Assembly: GCA_024278175.1 (NCBI GenBank)
Contig: JAJRTS010000038.1
Location: 1-60,922 of the forward strand
Origin: Gemmatimonadales bacterium
GTDB taxonomy: Bacteria > Gemmatimonadota > Glassbacteria > GWA2-58-10
Direction of reading: 5' to 3'
DNA: 60,922 bases
Below are positions 17,526 to 25,278 of the stretch, one piece after another. A program made the translations under genes and the position numbers. The first letter of the stretch is position 1, and the number at the start of each line of letters is the position of its first letter. Below the pieces are notes generated by a model, which made no database searches, was not told where the DNA came from, and was given only the letters and a program-made list of their open reading frames with translations.

Positions 17526-18875
17526 TCAGGCGCGGCGCTTGAGCGCGATTTTCCCCACCACCGAGCTCAGCGCGATCAGCCCGATCAAATTGGGCAGTGC
17601 CATGCACGCATTGGCGATAGTGCCGAGACTCCAGACCAGATCGAGCTTGATCACCGCGCCGATAAAGACAAACAGGATAAAAATATACCTGTAGAACGTT
17701 ACTATCCGCTGCCCCAGCAGGTACTGGATACACTGCTCACCGTAATACGACCAGCCCAGCAGGGTGCTGAAGCCAAACAACAGAGCGCTGAAAGTAACAA
17801 CCAGATGGCCGTGGGGTATCACCGACTCGAACGCCGCCGCGGCAAGGTCCGTGCTGGTCAGTCCCGAGGTCCATTCACCGCTGATCAGGATCACCAGCGC
17901 GGTCATGGTGCATACTATTATCGTGTCGATAAACACACCGTTCATCGCCAGAATCCCCTGCTTGTCGGGGTCCTCTTCCTTGGCCGCACCGTGGGCGATC
18001 GGGCTCGAGCCCAGGCCGGCCTCGTTCGAAAGCACTCCGCGGCTGACCCCGAACTGCATGGCGGCGATCACGCCGGCCCCGGCGAACCCGCCCACGGGAG
18101 CCATCGGCTGGAAAGCGCTCTTGCAGATCAGCAGCAACTGGGCCGGAATCTCCTGAAACTTGAACAGCAGGATCAGCAACGAGACGCCGATGAAGGAAAA
18201 GATCATGAACGGCACCAGTTTTTCCACCACCACGCCGATGCGTTTGATACCCTTGATCGTCACCAGTCCGGTCAGCGCCGCCAGGCCGATCCCGCTGACC
18301 CAGAACGGTACTCCGAAACTGCTGTTGAAACTGAGCGCGATCGAGTTGGACTGCATCATGCAGCCCGTGCTCATCAGACAGGCCGCCGTTCCCGTGCCGG
18401 CGAACACGGTGGCCAGGAACTTGCCGAACCTGGGGTTTTTCAATCCCTTTTCAATATAGTACATCGGCCCGCCCGCCATCGACCCGTCGGCGGCCACCGA
18501 GCGGAACTTGATCGCCAGCATCGCCTCGCCATAGATAGTGGCCATTCCCACCAGCGCGGTGATCCACATCCAGAAAATAGCGCCCGGTCCACCCAGGGCC
18601 AGCGCCGTGGCCACTCCGGCGATATTGCCCAGGCCCACCGTGGCGGCCAGGGCCGTGCTGAGCGCCTGCAACGGAGTGATGTCGCCGGCCTGGTCACGCT
18701 CCTGCTTTTCAAAAACGCCCTTGAAAATCATTTTCCACGCCGCACCCATCTTGCGGAACTGGATAAACCCGGTGCGAAACGAAAGCAGCACTCCCGTGCC
18801 CAGCAGGGTGATTACGAACCATTCGCTGTACACAAATTTTTCCAGGTCCAGCACGAACGCGGTCAATTTCTCCAT
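17526..18875 (-). CDS. Sodium:alanine/glycine symporter (AGCS family)
   Basis: This 449-residue membrane transporter is of typical AGCS length. Signatures include GTGVLLSFRTGFIQF at the N-terminus, TPLQALSTALAATVGLGNIAGVATALALGGPGAIFWMW, GGPMYYIEKGL and SNEAGLGSSPIAHGAAKE. Family knowledge: it imports alanine or glycine with sodium. It lies 34 bp downstream of a second sodium:amino-acid symporter gene on the same strand, so uptake of small amino acids seems grouped here. Glycine is not a precursor in the C5 heme route encoded downstream, so a metabolic link to heme is not implied. Confidence 0.93.
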   Translation of the reverse strand: MEKLTAFVLDLEKFVYSEWFVITLLGTGVLLSFRTGFIQFRKMGAAWKMIFKGVFEKQERDQAGDITPLQALSTALAATVGLGNIAGVATALALGGPGAIFWMWITALVGMATIYGEAMLAIKFRSVAADGSMAGGPMYYIEKGLKNPRFGKFLATVFAGTGTAACLMSTGCMMQSNSIALSFNSSFGVPFWVSGIGLAALTGLVTIKGIKRIGVVVEKLVPFMIFSFIGVSLLILLFKFQEIPAQLLLICKSAFQPMAPVGGFAGAGVIAAMQFGVSRGVLSNEAGLGSSPIAHGAAKEEDPDKQGILAMNGVFIDTIIVCTMTALVILISGEWTSGLTSTDLAAAAFESVIPHGHLVVTFSALLFGFSTLLGWSYYGEQCIQYLLGQRIVTFYRYIFILFVFIGAVIKLDLVWSLGTIANACMALPNLIGLIALSSVVGKIALKRRA

Positions 18876-18909
18876 CAGAGCACAATCTCCGGTAGGTGTG
18901 CTAGCCGTA

Positions 18910-20289
18910 TCAGGCGAACGCCGAGGGGTGCGTTAAAATGTAAAGGGCCAGAAACAGCATCACCAGTGGACAGACCCAGCGGATCAGAAAAGCCACCAGC
19001 TTGCGGACCGGCCCCACATATCCAGCGTGCGAAATTTCGGCCAGCAGATTTTTCGTGCCCCAGCGCCAGCCCACGAATATCGCCACCATCATCGCCCCGA
19101 ACGACATCGAGCACTGCCCGCTGATAAGGTCCATCAAATCCAGAAATCCCAGGGTACGCTCTCCCAGCGTGAGCATTGAACTCAGGCCGGGCACGGCTCC
19201 CATGCTCAGCGCGCTGAAAATTCCCATGCAGAAAGCGATAATCGCGCAGAACACCGTGGCCCGCTTGCGCGACCACCTGCGCTCATCGACAAAATAAGCC
19301 ACGGGGACCTCGAGCAGACTGATACTGCTGGTGAGCGCGGCCACGGCCAGCAGGACGAAAAAGCCGGTGCCGAACAGGGTCCCGAACGGGATTTCGCTGA
19401 ACAGCCGGGGCAGGACGATAAAGATCAGCTTGGCTCCGACCTCGGGCTCCACTCCGCTCATCGTGAACAGGGCCGGGAAAATCGCCAGACCGGCCAGGAT
19501 CGCGATCAGCGTATCGAGAATAGCCACCATCCCGGCGCTTCTGACGATATTTTCCTCACGGTTCATATAACTGCCGTAGGTAATCATCGTGCCCGCCCCC
19601 AGGCTCATCGAGAACACGGCCTGCCCCAGGGCGTTGACAAACGTGCCGAAACCCACCTTGCTCCAGTCGGCCCGGAAAAACTCGGCCAGGCCCACCTCGG
19701 CCCCCTCCAGAGTTACCGAGCGGATCACCAGCAGGATCAGGATCAGCAGCAGCAGGGGCATCAGGATCTTGCTCCAGCGTTCGATCCCCTGTTTCACCCC
19801 ACCCACCACAACGCCGACAGTGAGCAGCATGAACGCGAAATGCCAGAACAGGGCCCGCCCGGGGCTGGCGACCGTGGAGGAAAAGACCGCGGTTATCTCC
19901 TGTGCGCTCATGGTGTGGTTGAACGCACCGCCGGCGGTGGTGAAAATGTAGCTCAAAGTCCAGCCGGCCACTACGCTGTAGTAACTGATCACGCCCCAGG
20001 CGGTCAGCACTCCCAGCACTCCGACAAACTTCCACGGCGAGCCGGGAGCAAGTTTGCGGAACGCGCCGATGGGGTTACGCGCAGTGCTGCGGCCGATCGA
20101 AATCTCGCCGATCAGGATCACGAACCCGATCAGCAACACGAACACGATATAGATCTGCACGAATGCCGCACCGCCGTTCTGGTAGGCGACAGCGGGGAAG
20201 CGCCAGATGTTGCCCAGCCCGATCGCCGAGCCGCTGGCTGCCAGAATAAAGGCCAGGCGGCTGCCCCAACCGTCTCTCTGATGCGTCAT
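18910..20289 (-). CDS. Sodium-dependent neurotransmitter-type (NSS) amino-acid symporter
   Basis: The 459-residue transporter has about twelve membrane helices and the NSS hallmark near the start, WGSRLAFILAASGSAIGLGNIWRFPAVAYQNGG. Further conserved parts are GVISYYSVVAGWTLSY, ALGQAVFSMSLGAGTMITYGSYM and LTSSISLLEVPVAYFVDE. Bacterial members are usually sodium-coupled amino-acid importers of the LeuT type. The ATG at 20289 has GGGAG five bases upstream; a TTG four codons earlier would place the start over this site. Confidence 0.93.
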   Translation of the reverse strand: MTHQRDGWGSRLAFILAASGSAIGLGNIWRFPAVAYQNGGAAFVQIYIVFVLLIGFVILIGEISIGRSTARNPIGAFRKLAPGSPWKFVGVLGVLTAWGVISYYSVVAGWTLSYIFTTAGGAFNHTMSAQEITAVFSSTVASPGRALFWHFAFMLLTVGVVVGGVKQGIERWSKILMPLLLLILILLVIRSVTLEGAEVGLAEFFRADWSKVGFGTFVNALGQAVFSMSLGAGTMITYGSYMNREENIVRSAGMVAILDTLIAILAGLAIFPALFTMSGVEPEVGAKLIFIVLPRLFSEIPFGTLFGTGFFVLLAVAALTSSISLLEVPVAYFVDERRWSRKRATVFCAIIAFCMGIFSALSMGAVPGLSSMLTLGERTLGFLDLMDLISGQCSMSFGAMMVAIFVGWRWGTKNLLAEISHAGYVGPVRKLVAFLIRWVCPLVMLFLALYILTHPSAFA

Positions 20290-20307
20290 CGGCACTCCCA
20301 AGCAAAA

Positions 20308-20347
20308 GAAGGAGTAAAAGGACCTGCCGGGTTCCTTTCACTCCTTC
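20308..20347 (-). terminator. Strong hairpin between ssb and the NSS symporter gene
   Basis: On the minus strand GAAGGAGTGAAAGGAACC pairs with GGTCCTTTTACTCCTTC around the loop CGGCA, giving about 17 bp with one bulge and one G-T pair. TTTTGCTT follows. It lies 70 nt after the ssb stop and just before the symporter ribosome binding site. It is likely a rho-independent terminator or attenuator that trims read-through from ssb. Confidence 0.65.
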
Positions 20348-20417
20348 TTGCATAGCGTTGGCTAACCGCGTTCATTCAGTCGAAACCGCCGATAAATATC
20401 TCGTTTGCCCGTTGTTT

Positions 20418-20882
20418 TCAGAACGGAAGATCGTCGTCATCCTCCGCCTGCGCCGGCGGTTGGTAGTCCTGATCGCTCGATCCGTCGCCCGGCTGCTGCC
20501 CGCCCTGGTACGATCCGGTCTCTGCCGCACCACCGCCTCCGCCTCCGCGGCTGCCAAGGATCACCATCTCGTCGGCGACCACTTCGGTCATGTACCGTTT
20601 CTGCCCGCTCTGGTCCTCCCAACTGCGGGTCTGCAGCTTACCCTCGATGTAAACCTGGGTTCCCTTGCGAAGGTACTCGTGGCAGATTTCCGCCAGCCGC
20701 CGCCAGGCCACAACCCGGTGCCACTCGGTGCGTTCCTCGCGTGCGCCTTCCTTGTTGACCCAGTTCTCGTTGGTGGCCACCGTGAAATTAACCACCGGAA
20801 TGTTGCTGGCCGTGTGGCGCAACTCGGGATCTCCACCCAGGTTGCCGATCAGGATGACCTTGTTTACACTTCTGCTCGCCAT
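20418..20882 (-). CDS. ssb: Single-stranded DNA-binding protein
   Basis: This 154-residue protein has an OB-fold (about residues 1-105: [74 protein letters not shown]). A flexible Gly/Gln-rich tail follows, ending in the acidic partner-binding tip DDDDLPF. It coats single-stranded DNA and recruits repair and replication proteins. The ATG at 20882 is preceded by GGAGGAG; longer in-frame starts upstream would add an unconserved leader. Confidence 0.97.
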   Translation of the reverse strand: MASRSVNKVILIGNLGGDPELRHTASNIPVVNFTVATNENWVNKEGAREERTEWHRVVAWRRLAEICHEYLRKGTQVYIEGKLQTRSWEDQSGQKRYMTEVVADEMVILGSRGGGGGGAAETGSYQGGQQPGDGSSDQDYQPPAQAEDDDDLPF

Positions 20883-20967
20883 TGCTCCTCCGTTGTCCGC
20901 CCGGCAACCGGCAAAAAGCTGAATCCGGACGGTAATTAGGTACGGTTCACTTTGGAGGGTTACCGGG

Positions 20968-21183
20968 CTAATCTTTCCGGCCGGGCTTAATTTCTTCGAA
21001 CTTGGCGTCTTCGATATCAAACGCCCCGATATTGTAGTCTTCACCACGGCGCACCGCCTGCTTCCCTCTACGGCGGCGCTGGATGGTTTTGAACGCCTGG
21101 AAGTACGCAACTCCCTTGCGCAACAGGATCGTGACGATCTTGTATACCAGGTAAATTAAAATCAGTTTAAGCAGAATTTGCAT
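20968..21183 (-). CDS. Small membrane-anchored protein of unknown function
   Basis: This 71-residue protein has a single N-terminal transmembrane helix (about residues 2-22, [18 protein letters not shown]) and a basic segment ([12 protein letters not shown], about 39-50). A polar tail ending in EEIKPGRKD follows. The layout resembles small membrane proteins found near ssb in some FCB genomes, but I cannot name a family. A good promoter lies upstream (21345-21373), so it is the first gene of the minus-strand train. The Shine-Dalgarno site is weak. Confidence 0.6.
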   Translation of the reverse strand: MQILLKLILIYLVYKIVTILLRKGVAYFQAFKTIQRRRRGKQAVRRGEDYNIGAFDIEDAKFEEIKPGRKD

Positions 21184-21230
21184 AAATATCCGACCTCAAC
21201 AAAATTCCCTCACCCCTGCCTCTACACCCG

Positions 21231-21307
21231 CCGGCCTTCAGCCGCCGCAACACCCACCGGCCCTCAAGCGCTGCCGCCCGCTGGCCTTCAGCCGCTGCAA
21301 CACCCGG
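21231..21307. repeat. Three imperfect tandem repeats of about 25 bp in a 5' untranslated region
   Basis: The unit CYGGCCYTCAGCCGCYGCAACACCC appears at 21231-21256 and 21281-21305, with a more divergent copy at 21257-21280. The array lies between the promoter at 21345-21373 and the first gene of the minus-strand train, so it would be transcribed in the leader. It has no coding role that I can see. Confidence 0.6.
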
Positions 21308-21344
21308 AAAGTCAGGACATACGGCCACTTGGCTCAATTGGTAT

Positions 21345-21373
21345 ATTCTATAAACATTCCACATCAAAGTCAA
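21345..21373 (-). promoter_or_regulatory. Sigma-70-type promoter of the small-gene/ssb train
   Basis: On the minus strand TTGACT (21373-21368) and TAGAAT (21350-21345) are 17 nt apart. This is five of six matches in each hexamer. The first gene starts 160 nt downstream, so the transcript has a leader containing the tandem repeats. Confidence 0.65.
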
Positions 21374-21422
21374 ACAATAATTTGCCCACCGGTGGCCGCC
21401 CTGGCGCCGAATCGTCGATTGT

Positions 21423-21451
21423 TTGACACGGCCGCTATCTAAATATAGATT
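21423..21451 (+). promoter_or_regulatory. Sigma-70-type promoter of the Wzi-like gene
   Basis: A perfect TTGACA (21423-21428) is followed after 17 nt by TAGATT (21446-21451). It diverges from the promoter at 21345-21373. Its position rules out starts for the downstream gene before about 21458. Confidence 0.6.
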
Positions 21452-21539
21452 AATAGCTTGTCGTGACATGACTTATCCGCCGCCAGCGCCCGGCCGGCTC
21501 CTTTGCACGCTAACGATGACGATTATCCCGGACCGCCCG

Positions 21540-23093
21540 ATGATATTCAGAGCCTTGAGTCTACTGTGCCTGTTGGCGGCCGCCGCTTTGGGCTCCGGCC
21601 AACCGGACCGCAGCCGATATTTCCCCCTCGGCCATCCGGCGTACGATTACATTGCCAGGCTCCATGAATGCGGGCTGCTGCTGAAGCTGAACCCCGCGCT
21701 GCGACCCTATACACGCGCCCAGGTCAACGAGGTGGTCAGGTGGGAACAGCAGCGGAGCCACGGCGAGGTGATCTCCGGCTGGCTGGACTGGCTGCAACGG
21801 GAGTGCGCCAGGGAACTGGACGTACTTTCCGACACGGTGCGCGTAAATGTTACAGCCCGTTTTGAACTAACCGAAGCTCTGCGCAACGTCCGCCCGGACC
21901 GTGAAGATTTCCTGGCGGGTATCGGGTTCGGCGGAGCGATGGGGCGGGTGGTGTTCGACGCCAGATTTGCTCATGCCCGGCAATTGATGACTACTTCCGG
22001 CGATGCCGACCACCGCGACCCACGGGTAATCGCACCCGACGAGGAGGGGTTGATCCGGCCGATGGAGGGTTATGTCAAGGTCGACTTCCCCGTGTTCGGC
22101 GGCAGAAGCGGGGCGGAGATCCTGCTCGGACGCATCGGGCGCAACTGGTCCCCGGCCGGCGCCAGCAGCCTTGTGCTGGGCCGGAGCGCCCTGAGTTTCG
22201 ATCAGTTAGCCCTGCAGTTTCGCTCTTCTCATCTCGTTTTCACCTCGCTGGTAGCCGCCCTGGACCCGGTGGATTACTACCCCGCCGGTTCTTCGTCAAC
22301 CGTGCGGGCCAGACGTTTTTTTTCCGCCCACCGGCTGGACTACCGCGTCTGGGACAACTTGCGGATCGGCCTGACGGAGACGACAGTATATGGCGGCGCA
22401 AACAGAGTGTGGGACCTGGCGCTGATGAATCCTCTTACCAGTTACCGGCTGCTGGCAACGCAGGACTCGGAGCGCTGGAACAACAACTCGTTTGTCGCCG
22501 GCGACTTTAGCCTCAGTCTCGGGGGGGTGGTCAATCTGCGCGGCCAGATGCTGTTCGACGACTTCCTGCTGGAAGATGAAATTCAGAACCGCTGGGCGCT
22601 TAATCTTGGCGCGGATATCTTCCGCCTGCCGCTGCCGGGTCTTAATTCGATGCGGCTTGAATATGAGCGTGTGTCCAGCTTCGCTTACAACACGTTCCAA
22701 CCCTGGGAACGCTATCTGATCTCAGGGCGCCCCCTGGGTGCGGAACAGGGCAACGACTACCGGCGGGGCTCCGCCTCGCTGACCCACTATTTCTCGCCGG
22801 GACTGGATATTTCCGGCCGGCTGGGATACACTCAGCGTGGGGCGTTGCGAATTTCCTCGCCCGCAGTCGGCCTGCTCAAATCCGCCGGCTTGCCGTTCCC
22901 GTCCAAACCGGTTGAAACAACAGTGGAAGCTGTGCTATCATTACGCTGGCAGGTACGGGACTGGTGCAGCGTCAAGGCCAGTGGCGGCCTGCTGGACCAG
23001 AGCACGCTGAACAACGTGACCGGCAGCGACCGGAGCCGGGGTTATGCGACGATTGAACTATCCCTGTACAGGGATTTGCTGATGAAATTCTGA
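21540..23093 (+). CDS. Wzi-like outer-membrane barrel protein (capsule assembly family)
   Basis: The predicted 517-residue protein has a signal peptide (MIFRALSLLCLLAAAALGSG). It then follows the pattern of capsule-assembly Wzi-type barrels: an N-terminal HPAYDYIARLHECGLL-LNPALRPYTRAQV helix segment, then beta strands with GRIGRNWSPAG, a placement common for this family (G-R-x-x-x-x-W-G/S-P), and a long series of amphipathic strands to the C-terminal LMKF. Function, if true to family, is surface attachment or export of polysaccharide. The start at 21540 gives the best signal peptide; an in-frame ATG at 21516 is also downstream of the promoter. The last codons AAA TTC TGA form the target duplication of a family A element. 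Confidence 0.65.
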   Translation: MIFRALSLLCLLAAAALGSGQPDRSRYFPLGHPAYDYIARLHECGLLLKLNPALRPYTRAQVNEVVRWEQQRSHGEVISGWLDWLQRECARELDVLSDTVRVNVTARFELTEALRNVRPDREDFLAGIGFGGAMGRVVFDARFAHARQLMTTSGDADHRDPRVIAPDEEGLIRPMEGYVKVDFPVFGGRSGAEILLGRIGRNWSPAGASSLVLGRSALSFDQLALQFRSSHLVFTSLVAALDPVDYYPAGSSSTVRARRFFSAHRLDYRVWDNLRIGLTETTVYGGANRVWDLALMNPLTSYRLLATQDSERWNNNSFVAGDFSLSLGGVVNLRGQMLFDDFLLEDEIQNRWALNLGADIFRLPLPGLNSMRLEYERVSSFAYNTFQPWERYLISGRPLGAEQGNDYRRGSASLTHYFSPGLDISGRLGYTQRGALRISSPAVGLLKSAGLPFPSKPVETTVEAVLSLRWQVRDWCSVKASGGLLDQSTLNNVTGSDRSRGYATIELSLYRDLLMKF

Positions 23094-23256
23094 TGATGCC
23101 GTAAGAAGTCCGATTTGCCAATGGCAAAGAAAAAAACTTCATCTGCGAGGCGCATGGATGCACGAGGACTGCAGCGTACTTACGCCTGCGCTGCAGTGAC
23201 GAGATAATCTAATGCAACGAAGTAGATGGACTTTTGACGAAGCCATCAAATTCTGA
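23085..23256 (-). mobile_element. Family A MITE-like element, copy 2, with 9-bp target duplication
   Basis: The element spans 23094-23247 (154 bp), in reverse orientation relative to the copy at 7036-7188. It is bounded by the exact 9-bp direct repeat AAATTCTGA at 23085-23093 and 23248-23256. Shared blocks with copy 1 include GTCCATCTACTTCGTTGC and TTAGATTATCTCGTCACTGC. A perfect 9-bp internal stem (ACTGCAGCG/CGCTGCAGT) lies near 23170-23198. The left duplication contains the stop codon of the upstream gene, so that gene is untouched. Confidence 0.87.
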
Positions 23257-23316
23257 ACAGGTAACGCGGCCCGCCCCCTTTGAGGGAGGACCGCCAACGC
23301 GGGAAATGACGAGAAT

Positions 23317-24957
23317 ATGATTCCCAGGCAACCAGGCGGAACGCAATCCGGCGGTCAGGACCAGTTACGCAAGGAAATGAACCGCCTTCGCAATGAAAAA
23401 CGCGAGGTGGAGATCAAGTTCGAGATCAGCAAGCTGCTTTACGCCGAGCTGGATTACAGCCGTCTGCTGAACCTGATTATCGACAAGATCATGGACATCC
23501 TGCGCGCCGAACGCGGATTTATCGTTACCGGCGAACCCGATGATTTCCAGGTCAAGGTGGCGCGCAACATCGAGGGCGACGAGCTCAGCGAGGACGGGCG
23601 CACTGTCAGCCGTACAGTGGTGCATAAAGTGCTCTCCAGCGGGGAACCGTCGTTTATCACCGACGCGCAGCAGGAGGGTGCGGATTCGAGCCGCAGTATC
23701 GTGGACCTGGGCCTGCGCTCGATCCTGTGCGTGCCGCTGCTGATCTCCGCTGAGCCCTACGGGGCGATCTATGTGGAGAACCGCTCGATGGCCAACTGCT
23801 TCATGGAGAAAGACCTGGCGCTGCTCCAGGACCTGGCCGAACTCTCGGCGTCGAGTATCCGCAACGCACTCAATTTTCTGGAGCTGTCCCGCTCATCGGG
23901 GGGCAGCGCCACCAGCCTGGGCGAGGACCTGCGGCGCGACTACGATTTCAGCATGATTATCGGCAAGAGCCGCAAGATGGTGGAGGTGATGGATATGGCC
24001 GCGCGGGTGGCCCCCACCGACGCCACCGTGCTGATCACGGGCGACAGCGGCACTGGCAAGGAACTGATCGCCCGCGCGATTTACCTCAACAGTACGCGCA
24101 AGGACAAGCCGTTCCTGACTATCAACTGCGGCGCCCTGCCCTCCGGTCTGCTGGAGAGCGAGTTGTTCGGCCACGTCAAGGGCTCGTTCACCGGGGCCTA
24201 CGCCAGCAAGATCGGCCGTTTCGAGGCGGCCAGCGGCGGGACGATTTTCCTGGACGAGATCGGCGAGATGCCGCCCGAGCTACAGGTTAAACTTCTGCGG
24301 GTGTTGCAGTTCGGCGAGTTCGAAAAGGTGGGCAGCTATCGCCTGCAGCGGGTGGATGTACGCATTATCGCCGCCACCAACAAGGACCTGCGCGCGATGG
24401 TGGACCGGGGCGCGTTCCGCGAGGATCTCTATTACCGGATCAAGATTATCGAGGTCCACTTCCCGCCCCTTCGCGACCGGCCCGACGATATCCCGCTGCT
24501 GATAGAGCATTTCATCAAAATGCACGCCGAGAAGCTGGGCAAGCCGGTGGAGAGCGTGGACCCTCAACTGATGCGGCTGCTCCAGCGCTACACCTACCCC
24601 GGCAATATTCGCGAACTGGAGGGTATTATTCAGCGGGCGATGATCCTGTCCGAGACAGACCACCTTTCGGCCACTGACCTCCCACCGGAAGTACTGGACT
24701 CCAACCAGGTCACCACCGTGGCCGATCAGGCGGGAAGTTGCCGAGTGATCCCGGTGGCGCGTAACAACGAAGAGCTCAAGGAAGCCAAGGAAGAGGCCAC
24801 CGCCAGAGCCGCCGCGGAAGTGGAAAAAGCGTTTCTGGAAGCAGCCCTGGAGGAAAGCGGCGGTGTTATCACCAAAGCCGCGCAAAAAACCGGCATGAAC
24901 CGCAGCCTGTTCCAGCGACTGGTAAAAAAACATAATATTCAGCCCAAAAAGAAATAG
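23317..24957 (+). CDS. GAF-domain sigma-54-dependent transcriptional activator
   Basis: This 546-residue protein has an N-terminal coiled stretch (about 15-40), a GAF sensor (about 45-190) and a sigma-54 AAA+ core (about 212-440). The core has Walker A GDSGTGKE (242-249), the sigma-contact loop as GSFTGA (289-294) and Walker [13 protein letters not shown] (307-318). A C-terminal Fis-type helix-turn-helix follows (about 510-541; [19 protein letters not shown]). It activates RNA polymerase carrying sigma-54 in response to a ligand of the GAF domain. The loop is GSFTGA rather than the commoner GAFTGA, a known variant. The target genes are unknown; the colinear surface gene set downstream is a candidate, but I find no convincing -24/-12 promoter there. 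Confidence 0.9.
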   Translation: MIPRQPGGTQSGGQDQLRKEMNRLRNEKREVEIKFEISKLLYAELDYSRLLNLIIDKIMDILRAERGFIVTGEPDDFQVKVARNIEGDELSEDGRTVSRTVVHKVLSSGEPSFITDAQQEGADSSRSIVDLGLRSILCVPLLISAEPYGAIYVENRSMANCFMEKDLALLQDLAELSASSIRNALNFLELSRSSGGSATSLGEDLRRDYDFSMIIGKSRKMVEVMDMAARVAPTDATVLITGDSGTGKELIARAIYLNSTRKDKPFLTINCGALPSGLLESELFGHVKGSFTGAYASKIGRFEAASGGTIFLDEIGEMPPELQVKLLRVLQFGEFEKVGSYRLQRVDVRIIAATNKDLRAMVDRGAFREDLYYRIKIIEVHFPPLRDRPDDIPLLIEHFIKMHAEKLGKPVESVDPQLMRLLQRYTYPGNIRELEGIIQRAMILSETDHLSATDLPPEVLDSNQVTTVADQAGSCRVIPVARNNEELKEAKEEATARAAAEVEKAFLEAALEESGGVITKAAQKTGMNRSLFQRLVKKHNIQPKKK

Positions 24958-25278
24958 AACCGATCCGGGACTGGACAAGCAACCTTACCTTTCCCCGTTA
25001 CGGGCGGCGGACAGGGAAAAAACTGTTGCCACGTCGGTAACAATGTGGCTTGATGCGCACCTTGGCATTTTACAAGCACCCGGAGCGCCGTCTCCGATTC
25101 GTCATTATTCAGGCCGCTGATACATAGAACTCCGTTAAGTGCAAATCAAACAAGCGAATAGACCGGCGGCCGGGTTCCATTGCGCAGCTCTGGCACGGAA
25201 ATTGATCCATAGTCGTTCCGTCAGAAGTGCATTTACGTCGGTGTTGAGTTTCAGATCCACTATTGCCGGACAATCGCT
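24958..25278. other. 321-bp non-coding gap with an operator-like palindrome (site 2)
   Basis: No gene is apparent. At 25017-25045 AAAAAACTGTTGCC-ACGTC-GGTAACAATG repeats the arrangement found at 9641-9668 (A-run, TGTTRCC, 5-nt centre, GGYAACA). A weak -24/-12-like match, TGGCAC-N5-TTGAT, lies at 25191-25206 but lacks the -12 GC. The gap separates the sigma-54 activator from the FG-GAP gene and probably holds that gene's promoter. Confidence 0.4.

Noticed and set aside
25191-25206. TGGCAC-N5-TTGAT as a sigma-54 promoter for the FG-GAP gene
   Set aside because: The -12 element lacks the essential GC, so the match is too weak despite the nearby sigma-54 activator.
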